A DNA stretch of 64,000 bases, taken from assembly GCA_023436305.1 (NCBI GenBank), contig JAEZJQ010000029.1:1-64000 (forward strand), read 5' to 3'. The notes under the pieces were generated by a model. The model saw only the letters and a program-made list of their open reading frames with translations. It was not told the DNA's origin and did no database searches. This DNA is from Bacillota bacterium. GTDB taxonomy: Bacteria > Bacillota > UBA4882 > UBA8346. Position 1 is the first letter of the stretch. Each line of letters starts with the position of its first letter. This document shows positions 56,753 to 64,000 of this stretch, in pieces. Position numbers and translations under genes: made by a program.

Positions 56753-59700
56753 TCCTGATCGCCCCTTAGATTAATTAACCGGTCGGCTTCATCCGCCGTA
56801 ATCTCGCCATCGGCCAAACTGGATAAGATCCGGCGCAGCTCCTCTTCGCGGTTGATATTGGCCTTGGGTTTACTTTCCGGGTGTAACTTTCGTTCCAAAT
56901 AGGCTGCCATTTCGAAAACCGTCTGATAAGTGAAAATATCGGTGATATCGACGAGACCGGCGTATTCTTTTTCCATTTCCTTAAGCAAGCGTGTGGCCAG
57001 GATGGAATCTCCGCCCAATTGCGAGAAATTATCATGGATATTCACTTCATCCAATCCCAAAACCGTGGACCAGATTTGGGCCACATTCCGTTCAATCTCG
57101 TTGAACTCCGACAGTTCCTTTCCTTTTATTACAATCCCGGTCTCGCTGTTCCGTTTTTCAGTCCGGTGCGCGGCTACGGTTGTTTTGGCTCTTTTCTGAA
57201 GCAGCGCCATCAACCCTGGCGAAATCGCCAACTGCAACTCCGCCTGATGAGCCGGGGACACATTTTCATCCAGTTCTCCAACAATCGCCCTGGCCAAATC
57301 CAGGTTGAGCAGTTTGTCAAAAGCTTTGATCGCCGCCATGGTCGGTAATGCCTTAAAAATTCCCGCCGTGTTATGAACACCATAATCCACGGCCATACCC
57401 GTCTCTTTCCAGGCCGGCCAGTTGATAGATAGTGTCTTGAAGCCTTTTTTATTCCGGTAAACCGCGAATGAATCCAGGAAAGCATTGGCAGCCGTATAAT
57501 CCCCCTGGCCGGGCCCACCCAGAAATGCGTTTATGGATGAAAACAATACCATAAAATCCAAGGAGTCATTCTGAGTCAAGTGATCAAGTAACCAGGTTCC
57601 TTTGATCTTCGGATTAATTACCTGTTCGAAAAGATGAGGGTCCTTCCGGAAAATGAATCCGTCACCGGCCACACCGGCGCAATGAACAATACCTTTAATT
57701 CGCCCATATTGGGTACGCAACGAGTTGAAAATCTCCCGGAGGGTACCGGCATCAGTAACATTCGCCTGATATACGAGCACTTCCGAACCATTGGCTTCCA
57801 TCGCTTGAATTGCCTCGATCTTCGAGCATAATTTCCGGTCATCGTTCCGGAGCAAAATCTCCGGCCAGGCTTCCCGTTTTGGAAATGGAGAACGATTCAG
57901 CAAACACAAATTTACTTTATGCTTGGAAGCAAGGTACTTACCAATTTCGAGGCCTAAGCCGCCGGTTCCGCCGGTAATAACATATACGCCCCGGTCATCG
58001 ATCTCCACCGCCCGGGGTTGGGACTGGCTGAGATTCAAGAGTTGAAATTCTTCAATATAGCGGTTACCATTCCGGTAAGCGACCCGGTATTCATCACCGG
58101 CGATGATCTCTTCCAAAAGAATGGCGGGACTTGTCTGATCGTCGATATCGATGCTCCGGCATTGGATATGCTCATGTTCCTGTCCGAACACTTTTCCCAG
58201 GCCAAAGTAAGCGGCATGAAGCGGATTTAAGCGGGTTTCATTCTTCGATACCGCGAAGGCGTAATCGGCAATCAGGATGAGCGAAATCGGCCCCCTCATT
58301 TTATTTTGAATCAGCCCTTTGGTTAAATGAAACAGGCTTTCCAATCCTCTCTTTTGTTGCGCTTCGAATGAATCCCCGCTGTTGCCGGACGGTTCCCCGG
58401 ATAACGCCGCCAAATGGATGATCCGGGATATTCCCCGCTCCCGGACAGCGCCGCATAATTGCTGGTAATCATCCGCAGTTGCGCCAACCGTAAATTGATT
58501 CGCCATCACCTGCTGGTATTCCCGGCCTATGGTTACCTCAATCAATTCAATCCCGGAATTTTTCAACTCGCGGCAAATCGCGGCGCTTATGCCCTTTTCA
58601 TCATGAAAAATCATGGCCGGCCCGGATTGAAGTCCTTGTTTTTCCGTGGTTAACGGTTTGGTAATCCAGCCGATATCAAAACAAAGTTCCCGCCCGGCTG
58701 CCGGAAGCGCTGTAATGGTTTCCTCCGGCACTTTTTTAATGATATAATTTTCAGCTTCGGCAATGACCGCCCCCGAAGGATCCCACAATGTAATATCAAA
58801 GGAAATCGTTTCCTGGTTACCGGCGGTTTTAACATTTTTCCGCAGGTAACTATAAACTTTTCCGGAAATAGGCTTCAAGATTTTTAGACTCTGGTAGCCA
58901 AACGGTAGATACAGTCCGCCACCCTCGCGAATACCGACATTTACTGCGCAGTCCATCACGGCGGGATGGAGCTTATAAGCGAGCAAATCCGGCGCAAATT
59001 CGGGTTTTAGTTCAAAATAGGCTAACGCGCTCTGATTGAGAAAAGAAATATTTTGAAGCGATTCCCATCTCGGTCCGGTCTCAATGGCTCCGCTAAAAGC
59101 GTCCGTCCCAACTACCCGGTTGCCTTCCGCTTTAAATTTCTCCAATATTTGGGTGAACTCCGCACCGGGATGAACCGGGGGATTGAAACCGTAAATCTTC
59201 CCCTCGGCATGGGTTACCCAATTCATTCCATCGGCCGCGCGGCTAACCACTGTAAAACCGTGATGATCGCTTTCCCATCTGATCATGGTCTGAACATCCT
59301 TGATTTCATCCTCTTGTACCGCCAAAGGAGTTATGAAAAAGACGTCTTTTAACTCCAAGGCCATTCCGGGATAATAGCGCTGCCCTATTTCTCTAGCCAT
59401 TTCCAGATAAGTGGTCCCGGGAACGATACAGTTCCCGGCCACTTTATGCTCACTCAACACCCAATGCCGCCGGATGCTGAACCGGGTAAGATAAATATCG
59501 ATCCCTACCGATTCGGCCAGACAACTATCCAATAAAGGATGAATTCCTTGGGAGGGGGCGGGATTCAGATTAGCACCGGATGCCGTCAGTTCGGGTTCAC
59601 ACCAATACCGTTTCCGCCGGAAAGGATAACCCGGCAAACTTATTTTTTGATATTTTTGACTGCGATACAATTCTTCCCATTGAATTTCCGCTCCACGCAC

Positions 59701-61542
59701 ATAAATTGCGGCGATCCGGTTTAATTGCCCCGATTTTTCCCTATCCGTGGCGGTAGCCAATTGTTTTAACAATTGGTCCGCTTCCCGGTTCAACGACTGT
59801 AATTGGTCTTCGTCGATTTCACCATCCATTAATTTCGCTTTCGGGACAACAACCAGCTTGAAATTATGGTAAAAAACGCCTTTTTCGGGATTGGCGGAAA
59901 GTGTTTGGCCCGCGGCACCGGTTATTTTCTCCAACAACTCCGCCTCACCGGTAAAGACAATTGCTAACCGATACTCGTAATGTCCTCGTCCCGTATTGGC
60001 GGTATAACATAAATCGGGTAATCCGACCCCGATGTCATTGGTGATGATTTTTTGGTAACGCTGAACCAGTTCACGAAGTGAATCAGCATTTTTGGCCGAT
60101 AACGCTAAAATCTGCGCCCCCTCCTCTTGGGGCCGTGTTTCTTTTTCCGAAGGCTCCGGAGCTTCTTCCAGCACGATATGGCAATTGGTGCCGCTTAATC
60201 CAAATGCGCTCACCCCGCATCTTCTGGGGAACTCCTTGGCTTCCCAATCGCTCAGGCGATCATTGACATATACCGGGGATTCCGCAAAGTTAATTTTCCG
60301 GTTCGGGGTGACGAAATTCAATGTGGGAGGAATATGTTTGTTTTTCAAAGCCAGCACCGCTTTAATGAAAGCCGCGATTCCCGCCGCATGATCCAGATGA
60401 CCCACATTGGTTTTCACCGAGGCTACGGCACAAAACTGTTTTTTATGGGTATAATGGCGAAATGCTTTTTGAATTCCACTAATCTCGATTGGGTCCCCAA
60501 GTTTGGTGCCGGTCCCATGAGCCTCAATATAGGAAATGGTTTCCGGATCAATATCCGCGTCCTTCCATGCTTCGATGATGACTTCCTCCTGGGCGGCCGA
60601 ATTGGGCGCGGTGATCCCGATGGAATTACCGTCCTGATTGACTGCGCTCCCTTTAATTACCGCATAAATTTGATCACCATCCTGCATCGCCTGTTTTAAC
60701 GGTTTTAATAATACCGCGCCCGCCCCTTCGCCAACTCCCGTTCCGTCGGATGATTCATCAAAGGTTCTGGCCCGCCCGTCCAACGATAAAACTCGAATTC
60801 CGGCTTCATTTACATTGGTTTTCAGATGGGCCAGGATGACTTTCACCCCTCCGGCAATCGCCAGTTCACATTCCCCATTGCGAATACTCCGGCAAGCCAG
60901 GTGGATCGCTGTCAGTGAAGAGGAGCAGGCAGTATTCACCAGCATGCTCGGACCCTTTAAATCCAAAAGATAAGCTATCCTGCTGGCGATAATCGATTGG
61001 ATATTTCCGGGAACGGAGAATCCTATCTGGGAGGGGGCGGTTAAATTAATTAAATACCGGTAGTCATACCCGAAGTCACAACTATGCCCTACAAATACTC
61101 CGGTTTTGGTACCCGATAACCGGTTGCCACCGTAACCCGCATCTTCAAGCGCCGCCCATACCGTTTCGATAAAAATCCGCTGATTGGGGTCCATCAAATT
61201 GGCCTCGGCGGGGGAAATACCAAATAACTGGTGATCGAACTGATCGATTTCCTTAAAATACGCCCCCTCGCTGTATCGCGACTCCATGCTGGCCTGTTCG
61301 GCATTTCCCCAAAAATTAATCAACCGGTCACTGTCTACTCGCCGGGAAGCCGGAAATTCCCGGATAAAATCTCTCCCGGCCCGCAATTCTTCCCAATATT
61401 CCCTGATGTCGGACGCGTCGGCAAATCTCCCGGCCATTCCGATGACGGCGATCTCTTTGCCGAACATGTCTTCTACTTCAATCAACTGGCTGTTATCAGT
61501 AAATAATTGGCTTTTATCAATCCCTAATAACTTATGACTCAT
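56749..61542 (-). CDS. PKS module KS-DH-KR-ACP without acyltransferase
   Basis: The product is 1597 residues. I use the ATG at 61542 (SHKLLGIDKS follows), preceded by GGAGGGAG at a long spacing; an in-frame ATG at 61629 would overlap the upstream gene and adds text without family character. Domains: KS about 30-455 (NTACSSSLTA with Cys206, EAHGTGT, NVGHLDHAAG); linker; DH about 670-930 with the canonical HKVAGNCIVP; KR about 1185-1400 (ITGGTGGLG, GQGDYTAANAF); ACP near 1510 (LGGDSILATR). The C-terminus (EELRRILSSLADGEITADEADRL) is a docking helix that should meet the next protein's N-terminal helices. It accepts an NRPS chain from upstream, extends by one ketide and reduces and dehydrates it. 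AT must be supplied in trans. Confidence 0.9.
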   Translation of the reverse strand: MSHKLLGIDKSQLFTDNSQLIEVEDMFGKEIAVIGMAGRFADASDIREYWEELRAGRDFIREFPASRRVDSDRLINFWGNAEQASMESRYSEGAYFKEIDQFDHQLFGISPAEANLMDPNQRIFIETVWAALEDAGYGGNRLSGTKTGVFVGHSCDFGYDYRYLINLTAPSQIGFSVPGNIQSIIASRIAYLLDLKGPSMLVNTACSSSLTAIHLACRSIRNGECELAIAGGVKVILAHLKTNVNEAGIRVLSLDGRARTFDESSDGTGVGEGAGAVLLKPLKQAMQDGDQIYAVIKGSAVNQDGNSIGITAPNSAAQEEVIIEAWKDADIDPETISYIEAHGTGTKLGDPIEISGIQKAFRHYTHKKQFCAVASVKTNVGHLDHAAGIAAFIKAVLALKNKHIPPTLNFVTPNRKINFAESPVYVNDRLSDWEAKEFPRRCGVSAFGLSGTNCHIVLEEAPEPSEKETRPQEEGAQILALSAKNADSLRELVQRYQKIITNDIGVGLPDLCYTANTGRGHYEYRLAIVFTGEAELLEKITGAAGQTLSANPEKGVFYHNFKLVVVPKAKLMDGEIDEDQLQSLNREADQLLKQLATATDREKSGQLNRIAAIYVRGAEIQWEELYRSQKYQKISLPGYPFRRKRYWCEPELTASGANLNPAPSQGIHPLLDSCLAESVGIDIYLTRFSIRRHWVLSEHKVAGNCIVPGTTYLEMAREIGQRYYPGMALELKDVFFITPLAVQEDEIKDVQTMIRWESDHHGFTVVSRAADGMNWVTHAEGKIYGFNPPVHPGAEFTQILEKFKAEGNRVVGTDAFSGAIETGPRWESLQNISFLNQSALAYFELKPEFAPDLLAYKLHPAVMDCAVNVGIREGGGLYLPFGYQSLKILKPISGKVYSYLRKNVKTAGNQETISFDITLWDPSGAVIAEAENYIIKKVPEETITALPAAGRELCFDIGWITKPLTTEKQGLQSGPAMIFHDEKGISAAICRELKNSGIELIEVTIGREYQQVMANQFTVGATADDYQQLCGAVRERGISRIIHLAALSGEPSGNSGDSFEAQQKRGLESLFHLTKGLIQNKMRGPISLILIADYAFAVSKNETRLNPLHAAYFGLGKVFGQEHEHIQCRSIDIDDQTSPAILLEEIIAGDEYRVAYRNGNRYIEEFQLLNLSQSQPRAVEIDDRGVYVITGGTGGLGLEIGKYLASKHKVNLCLLNRSPFPKREAWPEILLRNDDRKLCSKIEAIQAMEANGSEVLVYQANVTDAGTLREIFNSLRTQYGRIKGIVHCAGVAGDGFIFRKDPHLFEQVINPKIKGTWLLDHLTQNDSLDFMVLFSSINAFLGGPGQGDYTAANAFLDSFAVYRNKKGFKTLSINWPAWKETGMAVDYGVHNTAGIFKALPTMAAIKAFDKLLNLDLARAIVGELDENVSPAHQAELQLAISPGLMALLQKRAKTTVAAHRTEKRNSETGIVIKGKELSEFNEIERNVAQIWSTVLGLDEVNIHDNFSQLGGDSILATRLLKEMEKEYAGLVDITDIFTYQTVFEMAAYLERKLHPESKPKANINREEELRRILSSLADGEITADEADRLINLRGDQE

Positions 61543-61576
61543 GATTTTTTTGAGTCTCCCTCCATTGATAGTTATT

Positions 61577-61993
61577 TCAGGCCGGTATCGTAAAATTGGG
61601 AAAAAGGCTCCGGGTCCCGGTCTCGTCAAAAACCTGAGTAAAACGTTCGGCTTGTTCGGCCACCGGGGTCCGTTTCGTTGCGAAAACCAGGCGTAACATT
61701 TCTAAGGCCGTATTCATTTGGTCCGGAGTTGGTTCTTGATTCGTTTTTTCCAACTCCTCCAACATTTGTTGCACCCTCCGGTATGGCTCGACGACTCCTT
61801 TTTGATATTCATCATTATCCCAGTTCCGGTTTTGGGTACAGACTACAATCGCCAGGCACCTGGAAATCAATTTGAGTTTGGAGGCTTTATCCACGATTGC
61901 CGGACTTTGAGAGATCAGCTTATCCATAACCAGTTTCACATCCTTCCCTTTATCATCGGAAAAGGCCGGTATCTCCGGAGCAATCTTCTTCAT
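61577..61993 (-). CDS. Unrecognised 138-residue protein inside the NRPS-PKS operon
   Basis: Its start overlaps the NRPS stop by four bases (ATGA), and it ends 34 bases before the PKS start, so it is certainly co-transcribed. The sequence is mostly helical and soluble, starting MKKIAPEIPAFSDDKGKD, with LEELEKTNQEPTPDQMNTAL and KRTPVAEQAERFTQVFDETG. It shows no carrier Ser motif, no signal peptide and no catalytic motif that I recognise. Its place between an NRPS and the PKS that must accept its chain suggests an accessory or interface protein, by inference only. Confidence 0.7.
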   Translation of the reverse strand: MKKIAPEIPAFSDDKGKDVKLVMDKLISQSPAIVDKASKLKLISRCLAIVVCTQNRNWDNDEYQKGVVEPYRRVQQMLEELEKTNQEPTPDQMNTALEMLRLVFATKRTPVAEQAERFTQVFDETGTRSLFPNFTIPA

Positions 61994-64000
61994 TGTAAAT
62001 CCATCCTTTCCATGATAATCTCAATTAATTTGAGATAAGCGGTCATTAAATTTCCAACTGCGTCCCTCTTGAGTCTTTGCTTATTATAATTGCAGGTAAA
62101 ATAAATCTCATTATGGGTAACCGATTGGATGTTCAATAGCAAGTCATAATACGCCAGGTTTTGGCGCGTTACATCATAACCACTGGCGAAAAACGGGATG
62201 ATCTTGAATTTGTCTTTAACGATACGAACCTTACTCAACTGTTCAATATCATAAATGGCGGATTTTGAAGTATCCGTGTATCTTTGCTTTACAGTTTGAA
62301 ACAGATTGGGAAGATCAGCGATTTGATCCATGTCGATCCTTACTGGTAATACTTGATTACGATCCGTTAATATGGTTTGCACGACAATCATTTGCTGTTC
62401 ACTGATTTCCGCCAGTAAGTAAACGTAAACCGCCAATAGAAAATCATTTAAACCGGCTCCGATACGTTCTGCCATCATTTTTAGCCGGACAAAGCTGCTA
62501 TCTCTGATTTGGAATTTGAAAACCTGATCCTTGCTTCCCGCGGCGGCGGTCCCAAAATAATCCTCGGGAAACGGCAATTCCTCCAATTGAATCATTTTGG
62601 CCTTTTCGCCGGTTTCGATGAATTGAGCCAACCTTGAGATGGTGGGATAAACGAAAATATCGGTAACATCAACCTTTCCGGGGTAAAGCTGGTTGATCCG
62701 GTTATGCATTAAAACCACCAGGAGTGAATTTCCACCCAACGTAAAGAAGTTATCCCGGACTCCCACCTGGTCATATTTTAGCAAATCCTGCCAGATACCG
62801 GCCATCTGCTTCTCAATCACGGTTTGGGGCGGTACATATTCCACCCCTGAATCGGACTGGTGCTGTTCCACTTTCGGTAAGGCTTTCCGATCAATCTTGC
62901 CGTTAGGAGTTTGGGGAATCCGCTCCAGTTGAATGAATGATGCCGGTATCATGTAATCCGGCAGGTCCTTCTCCAAGCTTGCCCTCAACTCAGTTACCGT
63001 AAGCTCCCGTCCGGCTACAAAATAAGCGGCGAGAAATTTCAGGCCGTTTTCACCGGAATAATCGATGACGGCCGCCCCGTGAATGGCTTCATGCTGTAAC
63101 AACCGGTTTTCAATCTCCCCCAGTTCAATCCGGTAACCCCGGATCTTCACCTGGTGATCGGTCCGTCCCAGGAATTCAATATTGCCGTCCGGTAGCCACC
63201 GGGCCAGATCTCCGGTCTTATACATCCTTGAATCCGGTTGTGGATTTAAATTCGGTGATTTTCGTTCATGGAATCCATCACTTGTAATCGGTATTCCTGA
63301 ATCGTGGAAAAGATTGGGGACAAATTTCTCTAAGGTCAGCTCCGGCCTTTTCCAATATCCTCTCGCCAAACCGTCCCCGGCAATACAGAGTTCCCCCACT
63401 ACACCGATGGGTTGCAATTGATCATTATCATCAACAATATAGATTTGCGTATTGGCAATCGGAGTACCGATATTTACCCCGCCGCCGGCCGTCAAATCTT
63501 TGACCGTTGACCAGATGGTGGTTTCAGTAGGGCCATACATGTTATATATTTTAGCACGGGTCAATTTCCGGACTTCTTCAAGCAAGCTTTCCGATAATGC
63601 TTCACCGCCAATCATAATCTCGGTTAATTGTTCAAAGCAAGATTGATAACGGACGTCACTTAGTAATAACTGCAGCCGCGACGGCGTGATTTGCAACATT
63701 TCGATCCGGTTTTGAATCAGCATTTCACTCAACAATCCCGGATCCAGTTGCTCATTTTCGGAAGCAATGACGACTTTTAAGCCCTTGGCTAGCGCCAGCA
63801 ATGTTTCCAATCCAAAAATATCAAATGAAATCGTGGTTAAAGCCAGGATGGTTTTACCGGCGGCAAAATCGATCCTTTCGCGAATGCCTTGAATAAAATT
63901 ATGAACTGCCCGGTGCTCAATCATGACCCCCTTGGGCTGGCCGGTAGACCCGGAGGTATAGATAATATAAGCCAAATCCCGGGCTGTGTTTATTTGCTCA
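61990..64000 (-). CDS. NRPS adenylation-PCP protein ending in a condensation C-lobe, N-terminus beyond the window
   Basis: The frame is open to the right edge, so the true start is outside; a TTG at 63975 lies inside the A domain and is not the start. Visible parts are A-domain core motifs from YTSGSTGQPKG onward, FDIFGLETL, TEIMIGGEA, NMYGPTETTIW and KIRGYRIELGE. The pocket reads D-I-L-Q-M-G-M-I-W, as in the downstream A domain and close to the glycine code. A PCP follows (LGGNSLLVV, near 62735), then about 215 residues resembling a condensation C-lobe. The A domain has an insert of about 20 residues (around 63220-63310) between motifs. It is the upstream donor for the PKS at 56749-61542. 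Confidence 0.9.
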   Translation of the reverse strand, partial: EQINTARDLAYIIYTSGSTGQPKGVMIEHRAVHNFIQGIRERIDFAAGKTILALTTISFDIFGLETLLALAKGLKVVIASENEQLDPGLLSEMLIQNRIEMLQITPSRLQLLLSDVRYQSCFEQLTEIMIGGEALSESLLEEVRKLTRAKIYNMYGPTETTIWSTVKDLTAGGGVNIGTPIANTQIYIVDDNDQLQPIGVVGELCIAGDGLARGYWKRPELTLEKFVPNLFHDSGIPITSDGFHERKSPNLNPQPDSRMYKTGDLARWLPDGNIEFLGRTDHQVKIRGYRIELGEIENRLLQHEAIHGAAVIDYSGENGLKFLAAYFVAGRELTVTELRASLEKDLPDYMIPASFIQLERIPQTPNGKIDRKALPKVEQHQSDSGVEYVPPQTVIEKQMAGIWQDLLKYDQVGVRDNFFTLGGNSLLVVLMHNRINQLYPGKVDVTDIFVYPTISRLAQFIETGEKAKMIQLEELPFPEDYFGTAAAGSKDQVFKFQIRDSSFVRLKMMAERIGAGLNDFLLAVYVYLLAEISEQQMIVVQTILTDRNQVLPVRIDMDQIADLPNLFQTVKQRYTDTSKSAIYDIEQLSKVRIVKDKFKIIPFFASGYDVTRQNLAYYDLLLNIQSVTHNEIYFTCNYNKQRLKRDAVGNLMTAYLKLIEIIMERMDLQ

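Noticed and set aside
61543..61629. Longer PKS start at 61629
   Set aside because: It would overlap the upstream gene at 61577-61993, and its extra residues (MTRPGPGAFFPILRYRP) look like read-through of non-coding sequence.

Overview
The window looks like a chromosomal segment of a cellulose-degrading Bacillota bacterium, probably Clostridia or a neighbouring deep lineage. This rests on strong AGGAGG-type ribosome binding sites, occasional TTG starts, family-3 cellulose-binding modules (CBM3), and an operator that matches the Gram-positive catabolite (cre) consensus. No rRNA, tRNA, phage, CRISPR array or complete insertion sequence was seen. Species assignment is inference.

Region 1 (1-15.3 kb) is a secreted plant-polysaccharide-degradation island. 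It holds a GH10 xylanase (cut by the window edge), a GH9-CBM3c-CBM3 cellulase, three tandem paralogous GH5-CBM3 endoglucanases, a clan GH-A hydrolase with a CBM2, and a CBM3-GH5 endoglucanase in the opposite modular order. All lie on the minus strand. A plus-strand AraC-type regulator sits among them. No dockerin was seen, so this is a free-enzyme system. Most genes have their own leader and a 3' hairpin, and several promoters contain perfect palindromic operators.

Region 2 (15.6-28.1 kb) holds an exported transglutaminase-fold protein that has lost its catalytic Cys and His, and a large MalT-like STAND ATPase with a C-terminal SARP/BTAD output. It also holds the remnant of a decayed gene. 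A minus-strand group follows: a GH6 glucanase, a two-part methyltransferase and a BcsA-like GT2 synthase. I read that group as a beta-glucan or cellulose-like exopolysaccharide locus. Three copies of a small inverted-repeat (MITE-like) element lie in this region.

Region 3 (28.1-40.5 kb) holds a 2861-residue cyclic beta-glucan synthase (GT84 plus GH94), a SIMPL-domain protein, an enlarged nucleoside diphosphate kinase, a GH16 lipoprotein, a truncated Ntn-hydrolase gene, and a Doc toxin with a 57-residue antitoxin.

Region 4 (40.9-64 kb, minus strand, running off the right edge) is a tightly coupled NRPS / AT-less (trans-AT type) polyketide synthase operon. In transcription order it is: NRPS (A-PCP-half C), a 138-residue unknown, PKS (KS-DH-KR-ACP), hybrid (KS-DH-KR-ACP-C-A-PCP-half C), PKS (KS-DH-ACP fused to a BtrH-like domain), a free ACP, and two further BtrH-like proteins. 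Several junctions are 4-base ATGA overlaps. No thioesterase and no acyltransferase are present. The assembly line appears to end in three paralogous BtrH-type (cysteine-peptidase-fold acyltransferase) modules plus a free ACP, which recalls the BtrI/BtrH logic of butirosin. Both adenylation domains carry a glycine-like signature. Both NRPS proteins end in a condensation-domain C-lobe without the HHxxxDG lobe. This operon is the best candidate for an undescribed system in the window.
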